Shown here one piece after another: positions 28,859 through 36,967 of a DNA stretch of 64,000 nucleotides; the first letter of the stretch is position 1; the number at the start of each line of letters is the position of its first letter. The position numbers and the translations under genes were made by a program. The notes beneath the pieces are model-generated. The model was not told the origin of the DNA. It worked only from the letters and a program-made list of their open reading frames with translations, and searched no databases. Source of the stretch: Nostoc sp. GT001 (GTDB taxonomy: Bacteria; Cyanobacteriota; Cyanobacteriia; Cyanobacteriales; Nostocaceae); the NCBI RefSeq assembly GCF_030382115.1, contig NZ_JAUDRJ010000003.1, positions 3,547,726 to 3,611,725 on the forward strand, read 5' to 3'.

Positions 28859-28967
28859 AAACAAAAATTATTTTATATGTGTATCTAATACTCTCCCAAA
28901 AAAGGTTTAAATTCAACTCGATATTAATAAATTTAAGAAAATAGAATTTTTATAAATCAAAGATAAA

Positions 28968-29017
28968 GTAGGGGGCAGATAAAATATATTTAAATTTTTA
29001 AATATATTTCCCCCTAC
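28968..29017 (-). terminator. Hairpin terminator after the dynamin-like gene
   Basis: gtaggggg at one side pairs with ccccctac at the other, enclosing a second AT stem (aatatatttaaa / tttaaatatatt), about 20 bp of stem with an internal loop. It lies 40 bp past the dynamin stop and before the next minus-strand gene. Confidence 0.6.
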
Positions 29018-29057
29018 GTATTTTCTCGTAATTTATTTCAAGAATTAAACTGGATTT

Positions 29058-31454
29058 CTAGATCAAATCTGTATTACCAATTACAGGCAAAAGATTGTCA
29101 TATAATTGCATCGCCTGTAAACAAGTATTAATACTAGATGCTGCTGAATTATATGCTGCAATATTTTCTTCAACAATATTTAATAATCGCCGATTATTCG
29201 CAATTTTTTCTTCAGCTTCTTGTTCTAATGTTTTCTCCAAATAAGCACGCGCCTGTGGGTATTGCTGCAAAATCTCATCTGATTGCTGATTTGCCATTGG
29301 TATCAATTGAGTTTTCAATGTTTGATTAATGGTTTGACGGAAAGATTTACGAATAGTATGAGAAACTTTTGGTTCAAAATCTAACTTCAATAACTGCCTA
29401 ATTGCTGGTTCTGCTTCCACGATACTTTCAGCGTCGTAACCTTGAGAAGTTTGCGATAAAGTTTGGCGAAATTGATATATAGAAAAAGTGCCTTCATCGT
29501 AAAATCTAGGGCTTTCTCGCACAAAGCGATCGCACTCTACACTAGCTGCACTAACTAATGCTTGAGTAACTACTTTTTCTAAATTCCCGATCTCTTGTTC
29601 AATTCCACCATCATTATCTAATAAACGATACAGTTGGCGATAATATTCTGACTTGCGAATCTTTTCAATCAACCGCTGGAAATAATTTGCAACTACTTGC
29701 TGAGAAGATTCAATCAAAATATCTTCTAATTGATTTGCTAAGTAATAAAATGCCTCTACTAAAATAGCAATTAAAGGTGCGGTAGCATTGCGAGGATGGC
29801 TAATGGTTGCACGTCGATAAGCATAAGCTACAGAAAAAGTATCTAGCAATTCATCTAAACGGCGAATCATTCGTGATTGCAATTGCTTAAAATCTGCTTC
29901 AAAAGCATCACAAGAATTATTAATTACATGGTTCACTTCTTCTGTGATATGCTCACTAAATTCTCTACCAATTTGCTGGAGTTGCTGATTTAGGCGTTGT
30001 AACTCTTGCGCCTTCATCGTCTCAATTTCTTGGGGCTGACTATCTAAATCGCGTTGGATACTCTGATAATGTTTTTTGAGCTTAATACAAACATCTTCCA
30101 AATCATCAGCAAGATTTTTAAATAATTGTGGGCGCTTTTCTTCGGTAAGATAACGAGTAATAGCTGTGCGAAATTCTTCAGTACCACTATCTTGAATTAA
30201 TTGTTCTATCAGTTCATTTCCCCACTCTCCCAGAATCCGCACATAATTTTGATTTGGAGTTTCAAAGCCGTTAACAGAGACACGGAATTTACTAGAAGAT
30301 AGCTTTCCTGAATTTACACAGTAGTTGTTAAACGCATAGACAAATTGTGGTGTTTCTTCTTTACCATCTAAACCTTTAATACTTTCTGCAAAAACAGAAT
30401 CTAAACCAAATCTATCTTGTGGGCTTGTCTGTTTAATCTGACTGCCATAAAATCCTAATAATCCACTGGTTTTATAAACCTTCCTAGAATTAGCAAATTG
30501 CCCACTAATTAAATCGTCTAATCGTTGCCGTAGCTGAGTATTATACCAAGTTTCATCGATGCGGTTGAAGACATAGAAAACGCGATCGCGTACTCCCCCA
30601 TTCTCCCGCATTAATTCCAAAAGTTCGGTTTCTTCTTTTGTCATGTCACCCGCCGAAGCAGGTTTTAGCACGCACACCACCGCCGAAGTATCAGGATGTT
30701 GAATTTTGGCATAAGTTAGTTGGGCATCTTTCTCTACTGGTGCGTCGATCCCAGGCGTGTCAATAATTACATTGCCATCTTGTAGCAAAGGATGATTGCA
30801 GTAATATTCTATCCGCTTCAATACCGCACTATTACTACCACGACGGGCATATCCAGCAGCTTCTTTGAGATTGGAAAAGTTAAATTGCTCCATTGAGTAT
30901 GTAGCATTATTAACCGTGTTGATGCGATCGCTATTCACTATATATCCCTCTACCAACAACATTAACGCCTTCGCCTGTTTTGCACGTTCTGATTGACTCT
31001 CACCACCCTCCTGCTGAATAATTGCTTCAGAATATTGACGTAGCAAGTTAATTATCTCAGGTTGGTTGATATTAGGTACTGTCTTAAATCCTAACTGCTG
31101 ACACAAAGAAGCTACTTGTTCTCGAATCTCTGCTTCACTTAAAAACGTCAAAACAACACGTTCTTTATCTACTTCTGCATACTCGATTTTGCATTCTGTA
31201 CCTGTAGCGTGTCCCTCTGCACTGTAGAGTAATTCCCTTTCTAAGAGTGCATTTATTAGCATTGATTTCCCAGCACTAAATGCACCTGCAAATACAACTT
31301 CAAACTTGGGAGAAATCGCCTTACTTAAAGAAGTTCGTATATGTGTAATATCTTGGGAACGTAGTGTTGGTTCTTGTTGTAAAAGTTGTAATATAGATTC
31401 AACCCGATCTTTCAAATTTTGGCACTGAAGCGGTAAATCTGACATATTCAGCAT
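29058..31454 (-). CDS. Bacterial dynamin-like GTPase
   Basis: 798 residues. The GTPase has the P-loop G57AFSAGKS64, switch threonines near GHATGTECKIEY, the G3 motif D232TPG235 and a G4-like F-N297-R-I-D300 in place of N/TKxD. Long helical stalk segments follow (380-790), with a coiled coil at about 480-510. Dynamin-like proteins tubulate or fuse membranes on GTP hydrolysis; the structurally known Nostoc punctiforme BDLP is a member of this broad family, but this protein is longer and I cannot say it is the orthologue. It begins 387 bp from the next gene, probably under its own promoter, and ends in a hairpin. Confidence 0.88.
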   Translation of the reverse strand: MLNMSDLPLQCQNLKDRVESILQLLQQEPTLRSQDITHIRTSLSKAISPKFEVVFAGAFSAGKSMLINALLERELLYSAEGHATGTECKIEYAEVDKERVVLTFLSEAEIREQVASLCQQLGFKTVPNINQPEIINLLRQYSEAIIQQEGGESQSERAKQAKALMLLVEGYIVNSDRINTVNNATYSMEQFNFSNLKEAAGYARRGSNSAVLKRIEYYCNHPLLQDGNVIIDTPGIDAPVEKDAQLTYAKIQHPDTSAVVCVLKPASAGDMTKEETELLELMRENGGVRDRVFYVFNRIDETWYNTQLRQRLDDLISGQFANSRKVYKTSGLLGFYGSQIKQTSPQDRFGLDSVFAESIKGLDGKEETPQFVYAFNNYCVNSGKLSSSKFRVSVNGFETPNQNYVRILGEWGNELIEQLIQDSGTEEFRTAITRYLTEEKRPQLFKNLADDLEDVCIKLKKHYQSIQRDLDSQPQEIETMKAQELQRLNQQLQQIGREFSEHITEEVNHVINNSCDAFEADFKQLQSRMIRRLDELLDTFSVAYAYRRATISHPRNATAPLIAILVEAFYYLANQLEDILIESSQQVVANYFQRLIEKIRKSEYYRQLYRLLDNDGGIEQEIGNLEKVVTQALVSAASVECDRFVRESPRFYDEGTFSIYQFRQTLSQTSQGYDAESIVEAEPAIRQLLKLDFEPKVSHTIRKSFRQTINQTLKTQLIPMANQQSDEILQQYPQARAYLEKTLEQEAEEKIANNRRLLNIVEENIAAYNSAASSINTCLQAMQLYDNLLPVIGNTDLI

Positions 31455-31841
31455 CCTGACAATATTTCTCTATATATTAGTAATATTTATTGTCTTGATG
31501 GTTCAGTAAATTTCCTGAGAATTATATGTGGTTTATCCCTGAAGATTATAATATAATACGCTTTGGTTAAAGATTATGGGTGTAGATAATTTGTTTTTCA
31601 AGACGCGATAAATCGCGTCTCTACATGAGGGTTTTGTTGCTCGTTAGGAACTGTATCGATTTATAATATGTCTACCTAGTTTCTAGCTATTACCTTAACT
31701 GCTTATGACGATAGCTAGAATCGTATTCGTGCTTTGGAAGCGGGTTTTCAGACTCATTTATTTAAACCAGTCTCAAGAGCAAAACTAGTTTAATTTGTCG
31801 CTAATTTGTTTGCTGTTTGTAATTGGTAATAAATCGGATTT
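31455..31841. other. Intergenic region with a decayed receiver-domain fragment and a hairpin repeat
   Basis: Contains the gacgcgataaatcgcgtctc repeat at 31601-31624 and the receiver pseudogene fragment at 31694-31817 (separate entry). The first part probably carries the dynamin promoter. Nothing else recognised. Confidence 0.5.
31694..31817 (+). pseudogene. Remnant of a response-regulator receiver domain (C-terminal end)
   Basis: Read in one frame from 31697, the DNA gives LTAYDDS-stop-NRIRALEAGFQTHLFKPVSRAKLV-stop-FVANL. LTAYA, RALEAGF and the KPV after a hydrophobic residue are the last strands of a receiver as found in hybrid kinases (compare ALTAYAGESDRDRVLAAGFQ in the kinase at 7733-10975). 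Two in-frame stops and the lack of anything upstream show that it is a dead fragment. Confidence 0.75.
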
Positions 31842-32825
31842 TTACCTCTTTTGAGGCACTAATACAGGTAGTTTCGGGGCATCGGCTGCAAATTTAGCGT
31901 GTTGTCCAACAGTCAAAACATTAAACTGACTGGATATAATTTCTAAACTTTTGTTCACTATTGCCAGCTTTTTGTAAGTGGGAACACTCATCCCAGGAAA
32001 GAATGAGAGTTCTGGCACATCTTCTTGACTTACAAAGTCTGTAGGATGGAGTAGTAAAGAAGGCTGGACGCGTGTAACTTTACACAGCCACAGGGCAATT
32101 CGCAGGTACAGTAACGCCACTTCCGAAGAAAATGTACTCAGAAACATTATGTAACTGAAGTGAATTGGCACTTTAAAAATTGGCATGGTAGTAACGGGAA
32201 TCTCAGTCAGCTTATCCTTATCTAGTTGCCACTGGTAAGGTTTTAGAGGCTGCAAACCCTCTTTAAAACCGCCAAACAGCGCTTCCCGTTTTTTACGTTC
32301 TTCCTTGCTCAATTTACAAGTGATTAAATAATATGCTCGTGCTATAGGCCCCAAAAATGTGGGGAAAGTCGAAGCATCATATTCGTATCCCCGTCGTGCT
32401 AAAACTTTCAATACTGCTGGAGAAAAACTGTATCCTGGCCCCCGAAAGCCGATAGGATGTTGATGAGTGACGCGCTTGATATGTTCTTCGGCCAGTGCCA
32501 CCTCTTCTTCAATCTCATTCTCTGAATACAGATGTAGCCAAGGATCGTGATAAAATGAATGGTTGCCAATTTCGTGACTACAGCTAGCGATCGCTTGTAT
32601 TGCTTTGGTATTCTTTTCTAGTGCTGCATCCTGACCGACAATGAATACTGTGATTGTCAAATCCCATTGCTTGAGAATATCTAAGAAACGAGGTACTGCG
32701 ATATCCAGGTAAGAAGGATAAACCTCCCAACCCGGAGCGCCCTGATTTTTTAAATAAGACCAAATATTATCCAAATCTAAAGAAAGACTGGCTATTGGTT
32801 TGTTTTCTTTTTGCTTTGTTTTCAT
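31842..32825 (-). CDS. Polysaccharide deacetylase (NodB-homology) family protein
   Basis: 327 residues, cytosolic or peripherally bound (no signal seen). The NodB fold is shown by the catalytic Asp motif SLDLDN (D17, D19, replacing TFDDG), the zinc motif H89-S-F-Y-H93 (CSHEIGNHSFYHDPW), RGPGYSFSPAVLKVLARRGYEYDAS and a later substrate-side segment (LLHPTDF). It should remove acetyl groups, usually from N-acetylglucosamine units, perhaps during exopolysaccharide or glycolipid synthesis; the exact substrate is unknown. It is isolated, with an IS4-like element just upstream in the chromosome (33009-34279). Confidence 0.85.
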   Translation of the reverse strand: MKTKQKENKPIASLSLDLDNIWSYLKNQGAPGWEVYPSYLDIAVPRFLDILKQWDLTITVFIVGQDAALEKNTKAIQAIASCSHEIGNHSFYHDPWLHLYSENEIEEEVALAEEHIKRVTHQHPIGFRGPGYSFSPAVLKVLARRGYEYDASTFPTFLGPIARAYYLITCKLSKEERKKREALFGGFKEGLQPLKPYQWQLDKDKLTEIPVTTMPIFKVPIHFSYIMFLSTFSSEVALLYLRIALWLCKVTRVQPSLLLHPTDFVSQEDVPELSFFPGMSVPTYKKLAIVNKSLEIISSQFNVLTVGQHAKFAADAPKLPVLVPQKR

Positions 32826-33008
32826 TAGGAGTTAAATTATTTGGACAATTTTAAGCGTCAATTATAGTCTAAGGTTTGGACTTTATTGGTCAAGTTCCAT
32901 AGTTCGAGCGGGGCTGATACCATTTTAGATTTTGGATTGGGAATTGCCTTGGTGTGCATCCATCTGTCACAATCATTTTTCAAATTGGTATGAGTTTAAG
33001 GGAAACCT

Positions 33009-34279
33009 CTGACGGGGTGACAAAGAGGCTAGAGCGCTGATTGAATAAGGGCCATAGCACGTAGACCCCTTTGAAAATAGTGTAGTTTACCGGGCTTGAG
33101 ACGCACAAGTGCGATCGCCAAATCTGACCAAAACTCCATAGCACCTACCCATAAACACCCATATAATCCAACCCAAAAAGCACTATGTCGGCGTGCATAA
33201 CGCTTTAATTCTTGAAGCCGACCAACATATTGTTGTAGTCCCATTTTTCGGCAGTTGCGACCAGCGAAAACTGCAATTGTGTAGGCGATTGCAATCAATA
33301 AAATTAGTGCAATTAATCGTTGTCCAGTTGCGTACGTTGATTCCAAATTATAACCACCAGTTTTACAATCTTTAAACATAGCTTCGATGCGACTTCGCAA
33401 CTTAAATGCTTTAATCGCATCTGCGAGACTATCAAGATTTGTTAGTAAAAACCAGCCAGCAGGCTCAAGCTTACCACGATATTTACGCTTGTAATACCCG
33501 GCCAAATTAAACTTAGCAAAACCTTTTTGTTTAGTAGCTTGAATTGACGACAAAAACAATGAGATACCTGGCTTTAATCCCAAAGATTGTAACCGTTGAT
33601 ATGATTGATTATCTTGCCGAATATAAGTACCTTGTTTTTGACGCAACACAAAGGTAATTCCCTTGCTATCTAACCAATTCGCTAGTTTGATGCTATGAAA
33701 TTCTCTATCGCCTAATATCAGTATTTGATATCCTTTAAATAACCGCAGCAGTGGTCGAATTAACTCTTTTTGCTCACCTAAATTACTACATCCTCTTTTG
33801 GGTAACAATAGCCAGTACACAGGTATTGCTCTTTTCTGTTCAATTAAGCTGATTACAAATACGTTTTCTGACCGCCATTGGGTTCTATCAATGGTGAATA
33901 TCAGTTTTTTCTGTCCGCGTATATGGCTGTTTCTTACCCATCTTTTTATTAGGGGAAACCACAGGTATTGAATTGATAATTGGGGAATTAATAAAAATCT
34001 TTGTATGCTCCTTCGTCTACTCTCAAATTTTATTGGTTGTGGAAATATAGATGAGAGCTTTTCTATCGTTACAGTTTTATGAAACTGTAACAGCATCACT
34101 AAGATTTCTAGCATCTTGTACTGCGTAGGTGTCAGTACATTTTGAGCGCAGTTTTGGTAGAATTTAGGTAACATTATCATTTGATAGGTCTTGTTGAGAA
34201 TACCTGACCTATCTTTTTTACCCCAAAACGGTCACACTCTTCTCCTGTCTTTGCTTCAGCTGCTTTGTCACCCCGTCAG
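33009..34279 (-). mobile_element. Complete IS4-like insertion sequence, 1271 bp, with 9-bp target duplication
   Basis: The ends carry inverted repeats of at least 16 bp (ctgacggggtgacaaa at left and tttgtcaccccgtcag at right). The 9-bp direct repeat gggaaacct lies at 33000-33008 and 34280-34288. One full-length transposase gene fills it. The exact duplication and intact frame suggest recent arrival. The repaired target is plain intergenic DNA. Confidence 0.92.
33029..34180 (-). CDS. IS4-family DDE transposase
   Basis: 383 residues. The catalytic acids can be placed: D in LIFTIDRTQW, D in ILILGDREFHS, and E in RSRIEAMFKDCKTGGYNLE with the Y-(2)-R-(3)-E-(6)-K-type spacing of IS4-like enzymes. 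A basic N-terminal DNA-binding region (RRRSIQRFLLIPQLS) precedes it. The C-terminal part has a hydrophobic helix and is basic. It fills the IS from 20 bp inside the left end to 99 bp inside the right end and shows no stop or frameshift. Confidence 0.9.
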   Translation of the reverse strand: MIMLPKFYQNCAQNVLTPTQYKMLEILVMLLQFHKTVTIEKLSSIFPQPIKFESRRRSIQRFLLIPQLSIQYLWFPLIKRWVRNSHIRGQKKLIFTIDRTQWRSENVFVISLIEQKRAIPVYWLLLPKRGCSNLGEQKELIRPLLRLFKGYQILILGDREFHSIKLANWLDSKGITFVLRQKQGTYIRQDNQSYQRLQSLGLKPGISLFLSSIQATKQKGFAKFNLAGYYKRKYRGKLEPAGWFLLTNLDSLADAIKAFKLRSRIEAMFKDCKTGGYNLESTYATGQRLIALILLIAIAYTIAVFAGRNCRKMGLQQYVGRLQELKRYARRHSAFWVGLYGCLWVGAMEFWSDLAIALVRLKPGKLHYFQRGLRAMALIQSAL

Positions 34280-34867
34280 GGGAAACCTCAAGCTAGAATG
34301 TTTGCGGCTCCTAATTTTCAAAATAAAGAGTTACTTTAAGAGCAGCATTTCGTAGGCATCGCCCGTCATATTATGTCTGCTTGATTACTTATTAGGGACT
34401 TCCAAATAAAAAAACATCCCAAATTTTCTTGTGGGATGGGTGTCCCCACCCGTCCCAGATTTAGGGCGCTCATGTTGCCAACCCCACAAAATGGATAATT
34501 TATTTCTTGGAAGTCCCTTAAACCCGAATCATATCATGTCCGCTTGATTGCTTATTAAACCCGAAGAACCCCACCCCGCCAAAGCTGTGCTTTGTCTCCC
34601 CTCCCCGCCTGCGGAGAGGGGGTTGGGGGTGGGGTTATTTTATTATGGGTAATTTGGCGGACATGATATCACCCCATCCCACCAAAGCTACGCTTTGTAT
34701 CTCCTCCCCAATGCTTTGGCTATGGTGTACACACAAGTACTTTCGTCCGCAACACAAGTCTTTTTTGAGCCTTTGAGGGAATAAAAAACAGCTTTATTTT
34801 TCGAGAGGGGTTGGAGAGATTAAAAATCTGTGGAGCCACTCTAAAAGACTTGTGTTTGATCCACATC
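34280..34867. other. Non-coding region rich in repeats between the IS4-like element and aspartoacylase
   Basis: Holds the family B MITE (34395-34517) flanked by two near-identical direct repeats (tatgtctgcttgattactta near 34369 and catgtccgcttgattgctta near 34532), then a C-rich/G-rich hairpin at 34565-34638 (aaccccaccccgcc ... ggggttgggggtggggtt), and a possible third inverted fragment (ggcggacatgatat) at 34654. No gene is seen. Confidence 0.6.
34395..34517. repeat. MITE-like element, family B, copy 2 (intact ends)
   Basis: Perfect terminal gggacttccaa / ttggaagtccc, continuing as an imperfect A/T-rich repeat, around a gtgggatgggt...accccac core. TTA flanks both sides (a possible 3-bp duplication). 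No coding capacity. Shares both ends and the core type with 21810-21928. Confidence 0.8.
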
Positions 34868-35752
34868 CTAGATGTTGATTTGCTGCCTTTGGGTTAAACA
34901 CATAGCAATTCCCTTTTCGTAGTAAGCTGCCTCATTAATAAAAATTGGCCAAACAGTAGATGCACCTTCATAAACAATTGTTTTATCGTCAAAAGTTATA
35001 AAGATTGGATCTCCTGGGTTCAAGGCTTGATAATCCTTATCCTGAAAATCTGGATGAATCATCCCAAAGATTGTACCATCCGATTTTTTTGGGTAGTCCA
35101 CAACTGATAAGTGGTCATAGAGAATCAACGTTTCATTATTTGATGGAATTTTACCTTGGTTAAACTGTTCTAGGTAGTCCAGAAGGGCGCGAACAAGTTC
35201 CTCTGTTTGTTGGAACAGCGTTGCTTTTAAAAGTCCTTGGGCAATTGGGCCAACCTCAAACGCAAAGCCTAATTCGCACAGAGAATTTACAAATGGGTTT
35301 TCTGCAATTGATTTAAAAGAACAGCGATAAACCTTAACTAAAGGATTAAGTTGGCTCAGATAAGCAGCAAATTTCAAGTTTAAGGGATGACTGTTTACTA
35401 AAATAATTGTCAAGCCCATATTAGCCGTACTGCTGTGCAAGTCTAAGATGAAATCAGCTTGTTTATCCCCATTTGATGCTAGGGTATTCTGGATTAATTT
35501 AGCTTGCAATTCTTCGTAACTTTTCAGAGTCGGATTTTGTAAATCTTGCTTGAGAAAACAGCGATTTAAATCTTTCTCTACATATCGTCTCCCGGCGGCA
35601 AAAGCATTGGGATTTGCTAACAGAGTGACTGTCTCAAAACTCGGTCTAGTAATTAAATCGGGAAACTGGGCAAATTTCTGGATTAGGTAGGCTCCTGTAA
35701 ACTCATTGCCATGAGTTCCACCGACAATTGCAACTCGATTAATCTGGTTCAT
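34868..35752 (-). CDS. Aspartoacylase-like zinc amidohydrolase
   Basis: 294 residues. The zinc site of the carboxypeptidase-like AspA family is clear: H14 and E17 in GGTHGNEFTG, H106 in DLHSSTANMG, and the substrate Arg in KDLNRCF (R64). It would hydrolyse N-acyl-aspartate (N-acetyl-Asp) to Asp and the free acid. The length (294) and the intact C-terminal lid domain (LILYDHLSVVDYP onward) match aspartoacylase rather than succinylglutamate desuccinylase. Its ATG overlaps the upstream GST-like gene stop by 4 bp (ATGA), so the two are translated together; whether they share a pathway is unknown. Confidence 0.88.
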   Translation of the reverse strand: MNQINRVAIVGGTHGNEFTGAYLIQKFAQFPDLITRPSFETVTLLANPNAFAAGRRYVEKDLNRCFLKQDLQNPTLKSYEELQAKLIQNTLASNGDKQADFILDLHSSTANMGLTIILVNSHPLNLKFAAYLSQLNPLVKVYRCSFKSIAENPFVNSLCELGFAFEVGPIAQGLLKATLFQQTEELVRALLDYLEQFNQGKIPSNNETLILYDHLSVVDYPKKSDGTIFGMIHPDFQDKDYQALNPGDPIFITFDDKTIVYEGASTVWPIFINEAAYYEKGIAMCLTQRQQINI

Positions 35753-36804
35753 GAAGCATTCACTTTGCCAATGCGATCGCGATCGTGTGGTTGATTAAGA
35801 TAGGACATATCAGGGCCATTGGGGATAATTCCACCGGGGTTGAGTGGAAATAGGTTTCCGTAGTAGTCCCGCTTCACAGTTTCTACGTCGCAAGTGTCAG
35901 CCACACCTGGAAGCTGATACAAATCGCGCAGATAAGCTCCAAGATTCTGATAGTCTCGAATTCGCTGCTTATTGCATTTAAATAGCCCATAGTAAGCACT
36001 ATCAAACCGAAATAAGGTTGTGAATAACCGCACATCTGCAAGTGTCAGATGTTCACCGCAGAGATAGCGATTAGTCTGCAATGCAAGTTCAATCTCATCG
36101 AGAGTTGCGAACAGTTCATTACAGGCTTGATTGTATGCTTCTTGAGTCTGGGCAAAGCCGCAGCGATACACGCCGTTATTTACCGCGTGATAAATCTTTT
36201 CATTCCACCAGTCAATTTTCTCTTTAAGTTCTTCTGGGTAAAGATTTAGCGTCGGATTGTTTGCAAACTCGTTAAATTCAGAGTTCAGCATGACGATAAT
36301 CTCTGAACTCTCATTATTGACAATAGTTTTTGTTTGGTTATCCCATAGTACTGGAACTGTAGAGCGTCCACTATAGCCGGGTTCTGCCTTTTGATAAAAT
36401 TCAGCCAGTGTGCGACAACCTTCTTCTTCATCGTTAAATATCCAACCGCCTTCAATGGGCGAAGGAGAGACGATACACACTGATATTACCGCGTCGAGTT
36501 TTTTTAGCGATCGCACAACTAAAGTTCGATGCGCCCAAGGACAGCCCAGCCCAACATAAAGTTTGTAGCGCCCCGTTGCTGGTGGGTGTGGATTCCCTGA
36601 TTCTGTGCCGATAAACTTGCGAAACTGGCTATTAGGACGAATATATGCTCCCGACTGATTGCGAGGAGCAAGGTTTGACATCATTATCTGCCACATAGTC
36701 GTCCAAACAAACTTTCCTACCCAGATAATCAGCTTGGGAGGAAGCGACTTGCCTTTCTTCTTGGGGAGCTTTTTCTCGTCATCCATTGGAGTTGAGTTAG
36801 TCAT
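35749..36804 (-). CDS. Glutathionyl-hydroquinone reductase-like glutathione transferase (Xi class, YqjG-like)
   Basis: 351 residues. The active Cys is C88 in YVGLGCPWAHRTLV, the Xi-class signature, followed by thioredoxin-fold motifs (STVPVLWD, NESSEIIVML) and an all-alpha C-terminal domain with the expected Tyr-rich segment (SAYYGLFKCNK). Such enzymes take glutathione off glutathionyl-hydroquinones with a second GSH. An N-terminal basic extension of about 45 residues (KKLPKKKGKSLPPKLIIWVG) includes a short hydrophobic helix and may mark membrane association. It is the first gene of a two-gene unit with aspartoacylase. Confidence 0.88.
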   Translation of the reverse strand: MTNSTPMDDEKKLPKKKGKSLPPKLIIWVGKFVWTTMWQIMMSNLAPRNQSGAYIRPNSQFRKFIGTESGNPHPPATGRYKLYVGLGCPWAHRTLVVRSLKKLDAVISVCIVSPSPIEGGWIFNDEEEGCRTLAEFYQKAEPGYSGRSTVPVLWDNQTKTIVNNESSEIIVMLNSEFNEFANNPTLNLYPEELKEKIDWWNEKIYHAVNNGVYRCGFAQTQEAYNQACNELFATLDEIELALQTNRYLCGEHLTLADVRLFTTLFRFDSAYYGLFKCNKQRIRDYQNLGAYLRDLYQLPGVADTCDVETVKRDYYGNLFPLNPGGIIPNGPDMSYLNQPHDRDRIGKVNAS

Positions 36805-36967
36805 GGCGACAATTTTGCTTTAGGAGCGATCGACGTATCTTCAGATTTCTTACTTTAACTCTACTACGCTTTGCCTGAACTATTGGATCTATATGACAAT
36901 ATTGTTGATACCGATATCGCTTTAAAGACAACTTATAAGCTAGCGATCGCTTATTTTCAATAATAGT

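Noticed and set aside
31601..31624. Promoter or operator at the gacgcgataaatcgcgtctc palindrome
   Set aside because: The same sequence occurs as part of the longer element at 21238-21302, so a dispersed repeat is the simpler reading.
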